Of a stretch of DNA of 64,000 bases, positions 1-10,732 are shown in pieces. The notes beneath the pieces are model-generated. The model ran no database searches. It was not told the DNA's origin and saw only the letters and a program-made list of their open reading frames with translations. Each line of letters begins with the position of its first letter. The stretch's first letter is position 1. The translations under genes were made by a program, and so were the position numbers. The stretch is from Collybia mongolica. Its lineage: Eukaryota; Basidiomycota; Agaricomycetes; Agaricales; Clitocybaceae. Where the stretch lies: assembly GCA_013420905.1 (NCBI GenBank), contig JAAXNY010000010.1:1488001-1552000 (forward strand). The letters run 5' to 3'.

Positions 1-289
1 TTGAGGTTTACTACTGTCTTGACACGCCTTTCTGACATTTTACCGATATTTATCACCCTATTTACGTGTTCATCGAGGACACTGTAAAACCATAGACCTA
101 TACTTGTCCTTCTCGGTGCCATTGTTACTCCTCGATTTGTGAGCCTACGAAAATTCCGGTTTGTTTCATTAAATAAAATGTATTACATACAATATGAATT
201 GTAGATGAGAATTTTGTGTATCTTGGACCAGCCTGGTATCAGATACTTATACATCAGGTTTCTCTAACCTGATTCAGTCCGAATTCTGA

Positions 290-1697
290 TCAGATATTCT
301 CGATCTGATCTTCCAACCACTTCCAAAGCTGTTTTCCGAGCTCGGGATCTGTGCTGCTCGCCTTCGGTTTCCCAATACGTGCCCATGGAATAAGATACTA
401 AGTCCATTTTAGCCAAAATTTAATCTTTGAAATGTACGACAAATCACCTCTCCATTTAAGTTAGCGCCTTCGGCAGAAGTCCCAGCCCATAACTGGGTTA
501 ACGCGCCGTGATCCGGCGTGTAGAGCCACAGAGCTTTCTATGAGTGAGGCTTAGCTGTGGGCGCGTGCGCGTGAGGTAGACAAAAACGCACAGCGATGGC
601 AAATAATAACCTAGGGAGATGCTGATAAAGACCAGTATCAATGTTGCCAGGGTTCAAGGATATCGAGACAATTCCTTGGTTACCGTATCGGCGAGCCAAC
701 TCATTTGAGAAAACAACATTCCCCTATAATGAAGATTAGAAAGCCTTATGGGTGAAAGTAAGGATTGTATGGATGCAATACTTACAAATTTACTCTGAAG
801 GTAAAAGAACGATGTGCTTCGCCTGTTCCTTCCTGGTCCATCCTTGAAGGAATTAAAGTCAAGGGAACCGAAAAGGTGACCTGATGAGGACGTAGTGACA
901 ACACGGGCCTTTCCATCTGAACTCAATTTCGCCCCTAGGAGTAGCGCTGGAAGGAGGAGTTGTGTTAAATACATATGTCCTATAACATGGCAACCATAGC
1001 TAGCGTTAGCTATAAAAAAAAAAAAGCAAGGCGACTAGGTACTGACCCAGTACATTCGTCCCAAACTGAAGGTCGTAACCTTGTGTTGTCACTTGCTCGT
1101 GGGGGGTCGCCATCACACCACTGTAGTCCAAACCACGTTATCAATTATCCACCTCAGCTAACGCTACTACGAACCCGTTATTAAACAACACGTGGAGATG
1201 CGTTTCTTGACTGTCGTAGTGTCATGAATATCACATCACAAATGAAGGGCACGAGAAGCATACCTCATAAACTCATCGGCTGCGGCCTTCACAGAACGCA
1301 GGTCTGCTAAGTCAAGCTTCAGAAACAAAGACTTTTTTCCAATCTGATCTTGGATATCATTAATCGCGAGTTGGGCCTTCCCTTCATCTCGAGCGGCAAG
1401 GTAAACCTTGGCATTATGTGCCAGAAGCGCCTATTCGGGGTGTCTCGTTGTTTCTAGATGCTAGCAAGAGATAGTGCCGTACCGACCTTCACGGTTGATT
1501 TTCCTATACCTGGAAATAGATTGTGAAGGCCTGATGTGATTGACGGCTGAAAATAAACAAGCGCTGATCACGAGCAACTCACCTGCGTTTCCTCCAGTGA
1601 CAATGATGACTCTCCCTGTCAAGTCGGGAATATCCTCAACGGAAAACTTGGATACTGGCGGTATGGCCTCTGAGATAAATGACTGGATCATCCCCAT
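290..1697 (-). CDS. Short-chain dehydrogenase/reductase, retinol-dehydrogenase-like
   Basis: NAD(P)-dependent oxidoreductase of the SDR superfamily; the substrate cannot be told. Removing about eight short introns from the minus strand gives one protein of roughly 310 residues. It begins [14 protein letters not shown] (ATG at 1695-1697). In order it then shows the Rossmann motif VTGGNAGIGKST, the strand [18 protein letters not shown] (NNAG-type), the catalytic region [16 protein letters not shown] (YxxxK catalytic pair), LNPGNIDT, and a C-terminus with [10 protein letters not shown] and IPWARIGKP. It stops at 290-292. One exon (1487-1509) is only 23 bases. Length and motif order match the fungal retinol-dehydrogenase-like group. 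It diverges from the gene starting at 2063. The splice before ALTQLWAG is the least certain, and a GTG slightly upstream of the ATG is a less likely start. Bases 1-289 show nothing recognisable. Confidence 0.88.
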
Positions 1698-2062
1698 GAT
1701 CAGGTGTATCACAGGTTTTAAATTCGAATGTTGACTTTTTTTTTTTTTTTTTTCAAATTTTGGTGCGTTCTCGACACATGCAATGAAATGGTTTAGCGAT
1801 TTTGGTATTAGATAAGGTAATGCATCCGTCGGAGGCAGGGACGTTGGTTATCCTAGGGTAGGAGGGGTACCCCGCTCGTATGTAAGTAGACTGGAAGTGG
1901 GGTGGCCCGTGCGCGAGATCATCGATCCACGTGGCCCAGACAAAAATCGAGAAGCAAGCCAAGCTTGAAATACGACAATTCCCATCTTCCTCTCCCTTCC
2001 GTTACTCATCTTTCCCGCTATTCTCCCAGTTTTGGTTGTATACTCTTGGCTTGTGAACAGTT
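1698..2062. promoter_or_regulatory. Divergent intergenic region, probable shared promoter
   Basis: These 365 bases separate the start codons of the minus-strand dehydrogenase and the plus-strand zinc-finger gene. A run of about 18 T lies at 1736-1754, followed by mixed sequence with pyrimidine-rich tracts close to the plus-strand start, as is usual in fungal core promoters. No specific factor site is recognisable. Confidence 0.4.
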
Positions 2063-5000
2063 ATGTCGGCTTCGTCTTTCCTCCAGAATTTGGATACAGA
2101 AACCCGGTCGAATATCCCCTCTTCAGACGCCCCAACAGCTTCTAATTCAGCAGACCCCGCGTCATCTCTCCGCGCTGCTGCTCTTCTGACACTTAAATCA
2201 AAGCGCCGTAAACCTCCCATTGACCCTTCGCAAGCACTCCCATCTCGCCCTCCTCCATCTGACACCGGGTTTCAACTCGATTATGGCCAAGGTGATATAG
2301 CACCTTCTCCACCCCCTGCAACGTCTGAAGCGCCAAGCATTCCCTCGAAACCCCCGACTACCAAGCCTACAGAAGATGACCAAGTGCGTGAAGAGGGTGA
2401 AATAAGCGATGAGGAAATACTCCAACTTCCAACAAATCCACTCATACTCGATTCACCCAAGCAACTGCCCCTCCCCCCAACCATGACTAACCTAGAATCA
2501 CCCAAACGTCTTACCCCTCCAAGATCTGCTCCGTCTATAGCAGAGTCATTGTTTCCGAAGCCCAAACTTTCAAACCGGATTTCGGACCCCCCGCCCTCCG
2601 CTTTTGCTCAAGACACATCCATCAGCTCTCCCCTCATAGATGACCTACCTTTACACCGGATTGATGCTGAGCACGTCAGACCTGGACTAGCTTGTTAGTG
2701 CTCCAATTGTCCTTGAACGAATTATAATGCTTACTTACAAACCCTCAGTAAATCAATCACAGTACGACACTGCCAAAGATATCGTTTTGGATCTCCTTGG
2801 CTGGGGAGTTCCTCCTGAATACCTTGTTGACTGCGGGCTGACCAGGGAGATTGTTTTCTACGTCTTCAGCGAACTTAACCTTCGTTTTCCTCAGAATTTA
2901 GACATCACCGGACTAAGCCCGTACACTCCCGAGGTTAAGAGCTTAGCAGAACGTCGCCAAACAGCGTCGATTCCGTCTCCAAGCCACCCTCCCAGACGTC
3001 TCTCCCAAGGCCATTCAAGTCTCCCAACCAAACCCCCCTTACCAGAATCCCCTCCACAGACATCGCAAGGTTCAGTTGTTACCGCACCTCCGATAACGAA
3101 ATCTGTCTCCGAGGCACCGCACACGCCTAGTTCGAGCAACTTACACGATATCGAGCAGCAACGGCGACAAGAGCTTCTCGCTCGGAAGGCGGTGATAGCA
3201 TCCCGAAAGTTCAAGATGGTGGCGTCCGCTGAAGCTTTTGCCAACACAGGGTCTGCGCTCGCACCATCACTCGGGGACTCAGAACCTCGCTTGATTAATG
3301 GCCATGATGTCGATATGACAGTTCCAACCGAGACTGTTGACGACTTCCTGAAGAGTATTGAACCCAAACAAGAATCAATGCCTATGCCTGGACAGACCGC
3401 CTCTTCGGATGCCCATATGCAACGACAGATGAATGGTGATACAATGGATGTTGATGAAATCCCTGGGCTCGGTTCAAGTCGATCTTTCCCACTATCCTCC
3501 GACACATCATTTAACGAAAGGGGTTCTTCGGGTCCTCCAGAACAATTTGTGGTTGCTTCCCCAGCGTCGTCGATGGCTAATTCCATATCACAATTTGAAT
3601 ATCCTCCCTCGTCGACGGAATCGATCAAGACAACTTTTAATGCACCATATTCCACCTCTGATTCTCCTTACTTCACAGAGAATCCAGCTGTACAACAGCG
3701 TCGCGGAACAAAACGACCAGTCGCATCAGATTTCGTTGACTTCGAGACTGCCCCTCGCTCTCATAGTGGTTTGAACGGTGGATACTCAAATGGCGGTGTG
3801 CCGACAAATTATTTTAGCCGAAATACGTTCGGCAATGGCTTTGCGAGTGCTAGTGGAATGAGGCGCTGTGTTATTGATCTGAGTGACAGTGAAGGAGAGG
3901 ACGGTGAAGACGTTGTTATGGGAGGCGTTAGTGGAAATAATGGCCAAGCCAAGCAGGGAATCCGTAGCGGGTTTGATTCTCCTGCTCCAACAAGACCAAC
4001 CGTGATGGCTTTAGCTTCCTCCAGTCGATGGACACCGCCGCCAGTTTCAGCTGTTACTCCAGGTCTATCAGCAATAGCCATAACCTCCAGTGGTACCATG
4101 TCGCCAGCTGCTCTGATGGAGAAAGAGATTGAAATCCGCAAAATGCGAGAGCTTATCGCGCAACGAGAACAAAATCGTTTAAAGAAAGCCGTGGTATGTA
4201 TCGACGACGATTATACCTTCTGTTACCCAATTTTTTTTATATACTTTCTGAATAGGCAGCGAGGTCCATGTCGACATCAGACGGTAAAGGAGCTTCTAGC
4301 ACTCCAAATGACACCGTGTCCATCCCACAGAAACAAGAAGATGCTGATTTCACAACTTCCCTACCGAAAGCGAACAAAAGCGCAGAAAGTACAAACAACG
4401 AACGTCTATTGATGGAACAGCCAACCGATTCAATACGTGAGCATTGTACATTTTTTTCTTTCTTTCTCTTTGCGAAGTAACTGAGACTATCATCGAACAA
4501 GCCTCGAGACTCGCGAGCCCAAGTAGCTCTGGAACAGCAACTATTGGTCCTCGCTTTCTTTCCTATGTTCTTTTTCACACCTTACTGATTGTCATGAATG
4601 TGTCTTTTGTTGGGCTTTCCACGTTCTTCCAGACACCCACAACGGTGATAATATCTCGGTCGACAGCACTATATCCATAAGTGAACCAGGCAAGTGTTTA
4701 TCCCTGCTCTTACCACTCTTCTCATTATATCACCCCCCTATTCCCTCCAACGAACCTCGATGATTACCCAATTCTTCCACCTCGCGGCCAACCTTGTGTG
4801 CCTTGACATGCGTGTGTCCCTGCATTCCATGCTTCCCATCTCCGTTTCTCGGTTATCATCGCTTTTCTGATTTCATTAACTACTTCTTTCCCTCTGACGT
4901 CGACCAATTTGGAAATTTCTAGTTTTGACAGCCGACGTACGGCACGAACAAGTGGCAAGGATATTTTTCTTCGTTTTGCCTTCGGGCAAACGTCAATGCC

Positions 5001-6277
5001 CCAGAGTATTCCTGACGCCTTTCCTTTCTGTTTGCCCCCCCCCCCCTTTTTTTATATATATATATCTCTTTTCACGTTGCTTTCCGGATCGTTCTGTCTG
5101 CCCCCATGTGATCTTTCCTCTGTGGCTTGTTCCCCCTTTTCTGTCCTACCACAGGTGAATAATTTTTTGACACAAGCGGATGCAAAGCCACAAAGCGAGA
5201 ATGAATCACCTTCAAGCGGTTCAGTCGACGTCGACCTGGCATCGTCTTCGTCGGCACAGGTGCGTCACAGGAGTTCGTTTTATTTTACTCCTCACTGCGG
5301 ATGGGCGATTCGACCTGATTCCAGTCGTGCTCGGTCCCCATCTACCTTTGCACTGGAATACTAACGTCTCCTGATCTGTTTGATATAGGACTTTCCGAAG
5401 ACTATATCAGTCCACCAAAGACGCGCCGGAAATCAGGACCCATCGGCGGTCTCGTTGCCAATGCCACTGGAAGGCCGACATAATCAAGATTATGCGACCT
5501 ACAACTCTCTTTTCCAGTCGTATCCTCTGTTGCGTTCACGCTCACGACAGTTGTTCTCAGATGATATGACTGGTCTTCAAGCATCTCCGCCATCTTCATT
5601 TTCATTTAGTTCTACGTCGTCGTTACTACCTTTTACTTCTGATTCTCCCATGCCCCCGTCATCGTCTACTTCTGAATTTCCTTACTCACCCTCTACTCAC
5701 CCTTCGCATATACCTGCATTCCTTGTTCCAAACCTCAAGCCCCTCAAACTCGCCATGATATTCAAACAAGTTGACCCTTTAAAGCGAATCTGCCAATACG
5801 AAGTTCCGGGGGGAGGAGTGTGCCGTGATGAGGGATGTGACGATGTCCATCTTGACCGGATCGGCCTTGGGGCGAGCGAACCGGAACCAAGCGGTACGTC
5901 GTAGGCTTTATGAACGCGTGAATCGGCTCATGCGTACATTCCTCATCTTCTATTTTTCCTTTTTTTTTTTTTTTTTTTATCATGCCTACCCAATTTTCTT
6001 ATTTTCTCTGCCCCATCTCACATTGCATATTTGCAATTTATTTCTTTATTTCTTTCTCTTTGACTTGATTTCTCGAACAGATCAAGACATGTCCAATTAT
6101 CTTGTCACCACTCTGCCAGTTGCCTGGCTTGACGAGCACGGTGTTTCCCACTCGAAGGTCTCTTCAGCACTCCAGCAAGTCCGACTCAAGAACCCACAGA
6201 TGACCTTTGAGGAGCGTGTCGTGCAAGCCCTTGCCACGCTTGGGCCTCAAATCTCGCCCGCTTCTACGTCTAAGTAG
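2063..6277 (+). CDS. Red1/ZFC3H1-like protein with C-terminal zf-C3H1 motif (probable nuclear exosome adaptor)
   Basis: Multi-exon protein of about 1,000 residues, mostly disordered and rich in Ser/Pro. The N-terminus has GEISDEE. Exon 2 (2749-4194) has a structured stretch beginning NQSQYDTAKDIVLDLLGWGV and, near 4120-4190, a charged helix (MEKEIEIRKMRELIAQREQ). Close to the C-terminus, CQYEVPGGGVCRDEGCDDVH fits the C-x9-C-x4-C-x3-H zf-C3H1 motif of human ZFC3H1 and fission yeast Red1, the scaffold of the MTREC/PAXT complex that links Mtr4 to the nuclear exosome. Introns at 2694-2748, about 4195-4257, 4440-4485 and 4571-4633 keep frame. The intron starting at 4690 has a GC donor (AG|GCAAGT). 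It runs either to 5176 or to an extra exon near 4920 and then to 5156. The last exon encodes the C-terminus after DQDMSNYLVTTLP. The exosome role is inferred from the zinc finger. Rrp40 of the exosome core is encoded about 17 kb away. Confidence 0.78.
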
Positions 6278-7713
6278 GCATGGGGAATTAACACCTTTGG
6301 GGAAAAGGGCTTTTCCCTCTGTACTCAGAAAAGAACTACAGACTCTTGGACCTCGAACGTGCCGCCATTGCCTCTTGGAGGAAGACTGAAGACACCAGCA
6401 CCTGCCTCGGCTATTCTGTTTCTTATTTGGGACGCTAGGGCGGTAGCAGCGACAGCTGTCTGGTTGGCCTTGTGGGATATTAAAGAGCGCGTAGGCGCCA
6501 TCTCCGGGCTTAACAGGAACGGAGGGTTCAGAGGGTAGGAGTGGATCGGCTTTGCCTGCTGGCGGCCATTCGTTGCTTACTTTTTGCTCTCTCTTAATAC
6601 TGTGGCGCGGGGACAGTGAAGAGTAGAAAGTCAAGCTTCTATTGGCAAGATGGTCTGATTTCTGGTCGACTCGGCATTTTGTATTTGGTGGGCGGTGATG
6701 ATGAAGTTGAGGAATGCATACCCTCCCCACAAACCTTTCCTTCTCTTCTACGTAGTCGCCATTGAATGGGCCGACAATGCTTTTTTTTTTTAAATCTTTC
6801 TCTATTCTTCCGCAGTTGTTTGGCGATACCGGTGGCTGTCTTATTTTGGATCTGCAGATTGTAAACTCAATGAATCAAACGATTATTTCTAATATTGCTA
6901 TCCGGGGTTGATGATCTGACAGGATCGGGCGGCTGGGCTGCAGGGTGATGATTTGATTCCGTGGATAACGAATGTTTATATGTCGTGTTATGGCATGACG
7001 TCGGTTCAGATGGTCGCCGTAGTGATACAATTAAAGGACTGAATGAGTGGGCAATGGGCATGGGGGTGATAAGATGGTGGTTGGTTGAGTCATGGGGAGG
7101 TGTAAAGTGGGATCTATCTGCGAAGACAGGTAGCACGGATGGATCCAAGGGGGGAACACGAGGTTTGAAGTGCAGATAAATACGGCCACTTGCCATATCG
7201 GGCAGGGCTGTGCATGCGGTCACGCTTGGGGGGCGTGGGAGAAAGATAGGAATTGGGGTGGCCCGGTGTAAGGGAAAGGGCGAGTGCAGTGCAGTGCAGT
7301 GGATTACAACCAAGGTTGTTGTGCTGAATATTGTATTAGTATATATGTACTTGTACATGCTGCATACTAAGACTGATGATATTAAAGATTGGTGTTGAAG
7401 CTTGCAGTATTACTACAAGTGAATGCAGTGGGGCGCGGAGATTGCCGAGGTGTGCCTTGTTTGGGCGTTGATGGAAGTTTATATGTGCCGGGCTTGTTTG
7501 GGACTCTTCAAAAACGAGTCCTGATCAACCTTCCCTTTTCGCCCTCACTCCAGAATTCCTTTTCCGGCCATCGTCCGTAACAGCTTCGCCCAAATATCCC
7601 AGAACGCTCTCAACGTCGTCTTCAACACCGACAAGCCTCTTTCCCCCGCCCCCTCACCATCTGCGCTGGCCTAGCCACCCTCTTCCTGTTAGTCCCTCCT
7701 TCCTTTTTTTTAC
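6278..7713. other. Intergenic, no gene recognised
   Basis: This 1.4-kb gap lies between the tandem zinc-finger and MADS-box genes. It should hold the 3' UTR of the first and the promoter and 5' UTR of the second. Open frames up to 188 codons occur on both strands, but their translations show no recognisable domain and no conserved splice pattern. Pyrimidine-rich sequence precedes the ATG at 7714. A long leader is common for regulatory genes, but this cannot be shown here. Confidence 0.5.
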
Positions 7714-9135
7714 ATGGCTTTTCGCCGCGTTTCCTCTGCGAGTAACTCAACTCCATATTCCTATTCAAACGCCGCGCCTTCTTCCTCACTTTCCAACTCT
7801 CCAATCCTCCAGCACGATCAATCTCCGACGACCTCGCCCCAGCAGCAGCCTCCATCTCCATCTATGCGCAAACGCCAACGCACTCTCGACATGCATCCTG
7901 GAAATTCGGCTCCTTCTGACGGTCACCCACCCCCTTCAGCCGGCCCGGGTCCCGTTGTTGAAGACGCGTTCATCAACGATCATGAAGCTGTAGACAGTGC
8001 AGGAGACGACGACGACGACGATGACAAGCCCAAATCTGACAAGAAGGCCGGAAGACGAAAGATCAAGATCGAATTTATTCAGGATAAATCGAGACGTCAT
8101 ATAACGTTCTCCAAAAGGAAAGCAGGTATGTCTCGCATTTTCCTCCCAACACCTAATCTTGTATATTCCCTTCTCACCATGCCTATTTACAGGTATTATG
8201 AAAAAGGTAACATTTCTTCCCGTTATATTCTGCATCGCCTCTCACACCCACATCAGGCATACGAACTTTCTACCCTAACTGGTACTCAAGTTCTCCTACT
8301 CGTCGTGTCCGAAACTGGTCTAGTATATACCTTCACCACCGCCAAACTCCAACCCCTAGTCACCCAACCTGAAGGCAAGAACCTGATTCAGGCTTGCCTA
8401 AATGCACCTCACGGCACCTTGCCGTCCACAATGCCCGTTGGCGCCCCTATCGGGCGCTCGTCTGGCCAGATGAACATGACAGGGCCTCCACCACCTAACA
8501 ATCTTCCTGGTGGTCTCTCCATCAGTGGGGCACCCACCGGAAATGCTGTCAAGGAAGATGATGATGACGACGCCAACGAAGACACTTCCGCCACTCATGG
8601 TGGTCGGGCGACTTCTGGAGACAAGCGTCGTCGTCGTGCATCATCCAATGCGGGACCTCCCTCAGCAGGAGGCCCGAATCGCGGGGCAACATCCCCCCAC
8701 TCCCCCAACTCGACGATCCCTCCTCTGTCCATCCCGCCAGCAGGCCAAGCCCAGCCACAATCGCATCAACACCAACAACAGCCACCACCTCCGCAGATCT
8801 CGCTTGGGTCGCCGACATCACCTCAGCAACAACACCAGCAGGTGACCGCGTCGTCGCCAGCTCAGTATTCCGGGGGGTCGTATGGGCATCACCCTGGGCA
8901 ACAACCACAGCACCACCAGCAACATGATCCGAGTATGTATAGCAGTCATATGATGCCACCGGGAGGGTATTCGTATCCTGGTCCAGGCAGTGCTCCTACC
9001 CAAGGTGGGCCTGGACAACAACAGCAGCAGCTGGGAGGATTAGCAGCGGCAGCAGCAGCACAGCACGGCCACTGGCCCCCACAACAACAGCCTCAACCCC
9101 AAGTCAATCAGGGCAGTCACTATGGTCGACGATAA
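7714..9135 (+). CDS. MCM1: SRF-type MADS-box transcription factor (Mcm1/Umc1-like)
   Basis: DNA-binding regulator of the SRF/Mcm1 type, expected to bind CArG-like elements as a dimer with cofactors. Exons are 7714-8125, 8193-8206 and 8257-9135. The middle exon is only 14 bases and encodes IMKK inside the MADS domain. The spliced domain starts at about residue 112 with GRRKIKIEFIQDKSRRHITF, continues SKRKAG-IMKK-AYELSTLTGT and ends QVLLLVVSETGLVYTFTT with the SAM-type extension LQPLVTQPEG. It is preceded by an Asp run (GDDDDDDDKPK). The C-terminal half is low complexity: Gln/Pro/His tracts, an Ala run and PQQQP repeats, typical of activation regions in fungal Mcm1 homologues. The start follows a pyrimidine tract, and no upstream in-frame ATG extends the domain. 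It is not the MEF2-type (Rlm1) class, judging by the SRF-like alpha-helix residues. Confidence 0.93.
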   Translation: MAFRRVSSASNSTPYSYSNAAPSSSLSNSPILQHDQSPTTSPQQQPPSPSMRKRQRTLDMHPGNSAPSDGHPPPSAGPGPVVEDAFINDHEAVDSAGDDDDDDDKPKSDKKAGRRKIKIEFIQDKSRRHITFSKRKAGMSRIFLPTPNLVYSLLTMPIYRYYEKGNISSRYILHRLSHPHQAYELSTLTGTQVLLLVVSETGLVYTFTTAKLQPLVTQPEGKNLIQACLNAPHGTLPSTMPVGAPIGRSSGQMNMTGPPPPNNLPGGLSISGAPTGNAVKEDDDDDANEDTSATHGGRATSGDKRRRRASSNAGPPSAGGPNRGATSPHSPNSTIPPLSIPPAGQAQPQSHQHQQQPPPPQISLGSPTSPQQQHQQVTASSPAQYSGGSYGHHPGQQPQHHQQHDPSMYSSHMMPPGGYSYPGPGSAPTQGGPGQQQQQLGGLAAAAAAQHGHWPPQQQPQPQVNQGSHYGRR

Positions 9136-10732
9136 AGGAATCGCTTTCCCACCACATCCAACCCTTGGCTTCCATGATCCTTGTTGACTAGCGGTCATAG
9201 CCGATGGGGTGTACTATTCCTTTCAAGGTCATCCTTCTTTTTGTATTTGTGGTTGAATTCCTACTTTTACATACCTATTCACTATGCTGCTTCTCTCCTC
9301 ATTTTCTGTTTCCATACTCCACCTGTTCCCTTGTGACATTTGAAAAAAAAATGAGTCCTGTAGCACATCTCTCCTGGCTATCCTACCCACGAATGTTATG
9401 AAAATCTCCACCCCTTTCTCCCAGAGTATATATATATATATGCCTCTCACCATTCTTGATGTAAATACTTTGACCTGTTACTACTATATTTGGCGAATCA
9501 CAGAATGTCTCTTTCCCTGTAAATTAAAATGAGATTGACGAAAGGAAGAACTTCTTCCGCACAATCATTTCGGGAATCAGCAATCGCACGACACTTAGTC
9601 GCGCTCGGCAGGGCACAAGGCCCCACGGGTTGGCAGAGAACTCTATCGCTCGCGAAGCACCGACCTCGGTGACACGCGACAGTATGCGTCAAAAACAGCC
9701 TGGGTTCTATTGCGGATGCTTTCCATTGGCCCCGGTGACCACGCCAATCCGACAATGAGCCCATATGTACACGAAGAGGGGTCTAGCTCCTCGACGAGTG
9801 GGGATAGCGCCAAAGGTTCGGATGTGAAAGGGCTATGCATTTGCAAGTATTGTGGCGAGTCTTGAAGCCTAAACGCCAATTACAGTGTTGCTCCTTTAGG
9901 TGCATGCGTGGCGAAAACAGGGTGGGGGGGCTGGAAAGAACCCGAATGATAACAAGAAGTACATACCTCGAGGAGACGGCGAGCGCGCGACAGAGTTTAA
10001 ACCTTCCACGCCACAAGCTTCATTCCTATTTTTTATGGATGCCGGCCAAGCAATCCCCGGAAGATAAGTGTATATGAAAGACATGCACCCCGAGTATATG
10101 ACGATATCCTCATCGATGTGATTCTAGAAATGAGGGTGGACAGCGACTACGAAGTGCTCACTTAAAATTTGCCTACCACCTCAATCTTCACTTGTCACTC
10201 CCCACCGAGATCAAATTCTCACAGACCTCGACTATAGAAGTATTCAATGAAAAGGGATATGCGAAAAGGATATTCCAGAAACAGATCATTTTTTCAGTAC
10301 ATAGGAGCATCCGCCACCCACCCGACCCTACACGGCATATAGCGGCTCTAGTGCGGATAGTCCGAGTTGCACAGTGTGCGAGTCCTACTTACCCTCACTT
10401 CGCCTTCAAGAAAAAAGGACTCACATTATAAAAGGGAAAACAGGGAAAACCTCGTTTCGTCCTACGTAAGTACTCTGGTCACACACAACGCAAAAAATGG
10501 GACGCTTGTTCGACGTTAATTTGCATACTCGCGGGGCACGGCTCCGCCGCGTAAATTTGGTAGGCGGTAGCCAAATGCGCACCGCTGTTCCACTAGAAGG
10601 TCTTGCCGAAACCTTGAAATCAACGGCATGAATATATAACCCTTTATCTAAGTCTGATAAACCACAAGAAAATGACAAAAGCCCAAGTACACAGATCTGG
10701 ATCCAGAAGCTCGCTTGTACGCACTACGCAGG
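9136..10732. other. Intergenic, no gene recognised
   Basis: This 1.6-kb gap lies between the convergent MADS-box gene and Ni/Co transporter. A short TA repeat lies at about 9427-9441. Several open frames of 60-90 codons exist, but none has a recognisable motif or a consistent exon structure. The 3' UTRs of both neighbours must lie here. No RNA gene was recognised. Confidence 0.5.

Noticed and set aside
2891..3655. 254-codon minus-strand frame inside the Red1-like gene
   Set aside because: Mirror frame of a Ser/Pro-rich exon; the plus-strand splicing and zinc finger define the real gene.
6164..6730. 188-codon open frame on the minus strand behind the Red1-like gene
   Set aside because: Overlaps the coding 3' end of the plus-strand gene, with no motif and no intron pattern. 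It is a chance frame.
6867..7358. 163-codon minus-strand frame upstream of the MADS-box gene
   Set aside because: Low-complexity Ser/Pro/His translation without any recognisable domain; lies in a likely promoter region.
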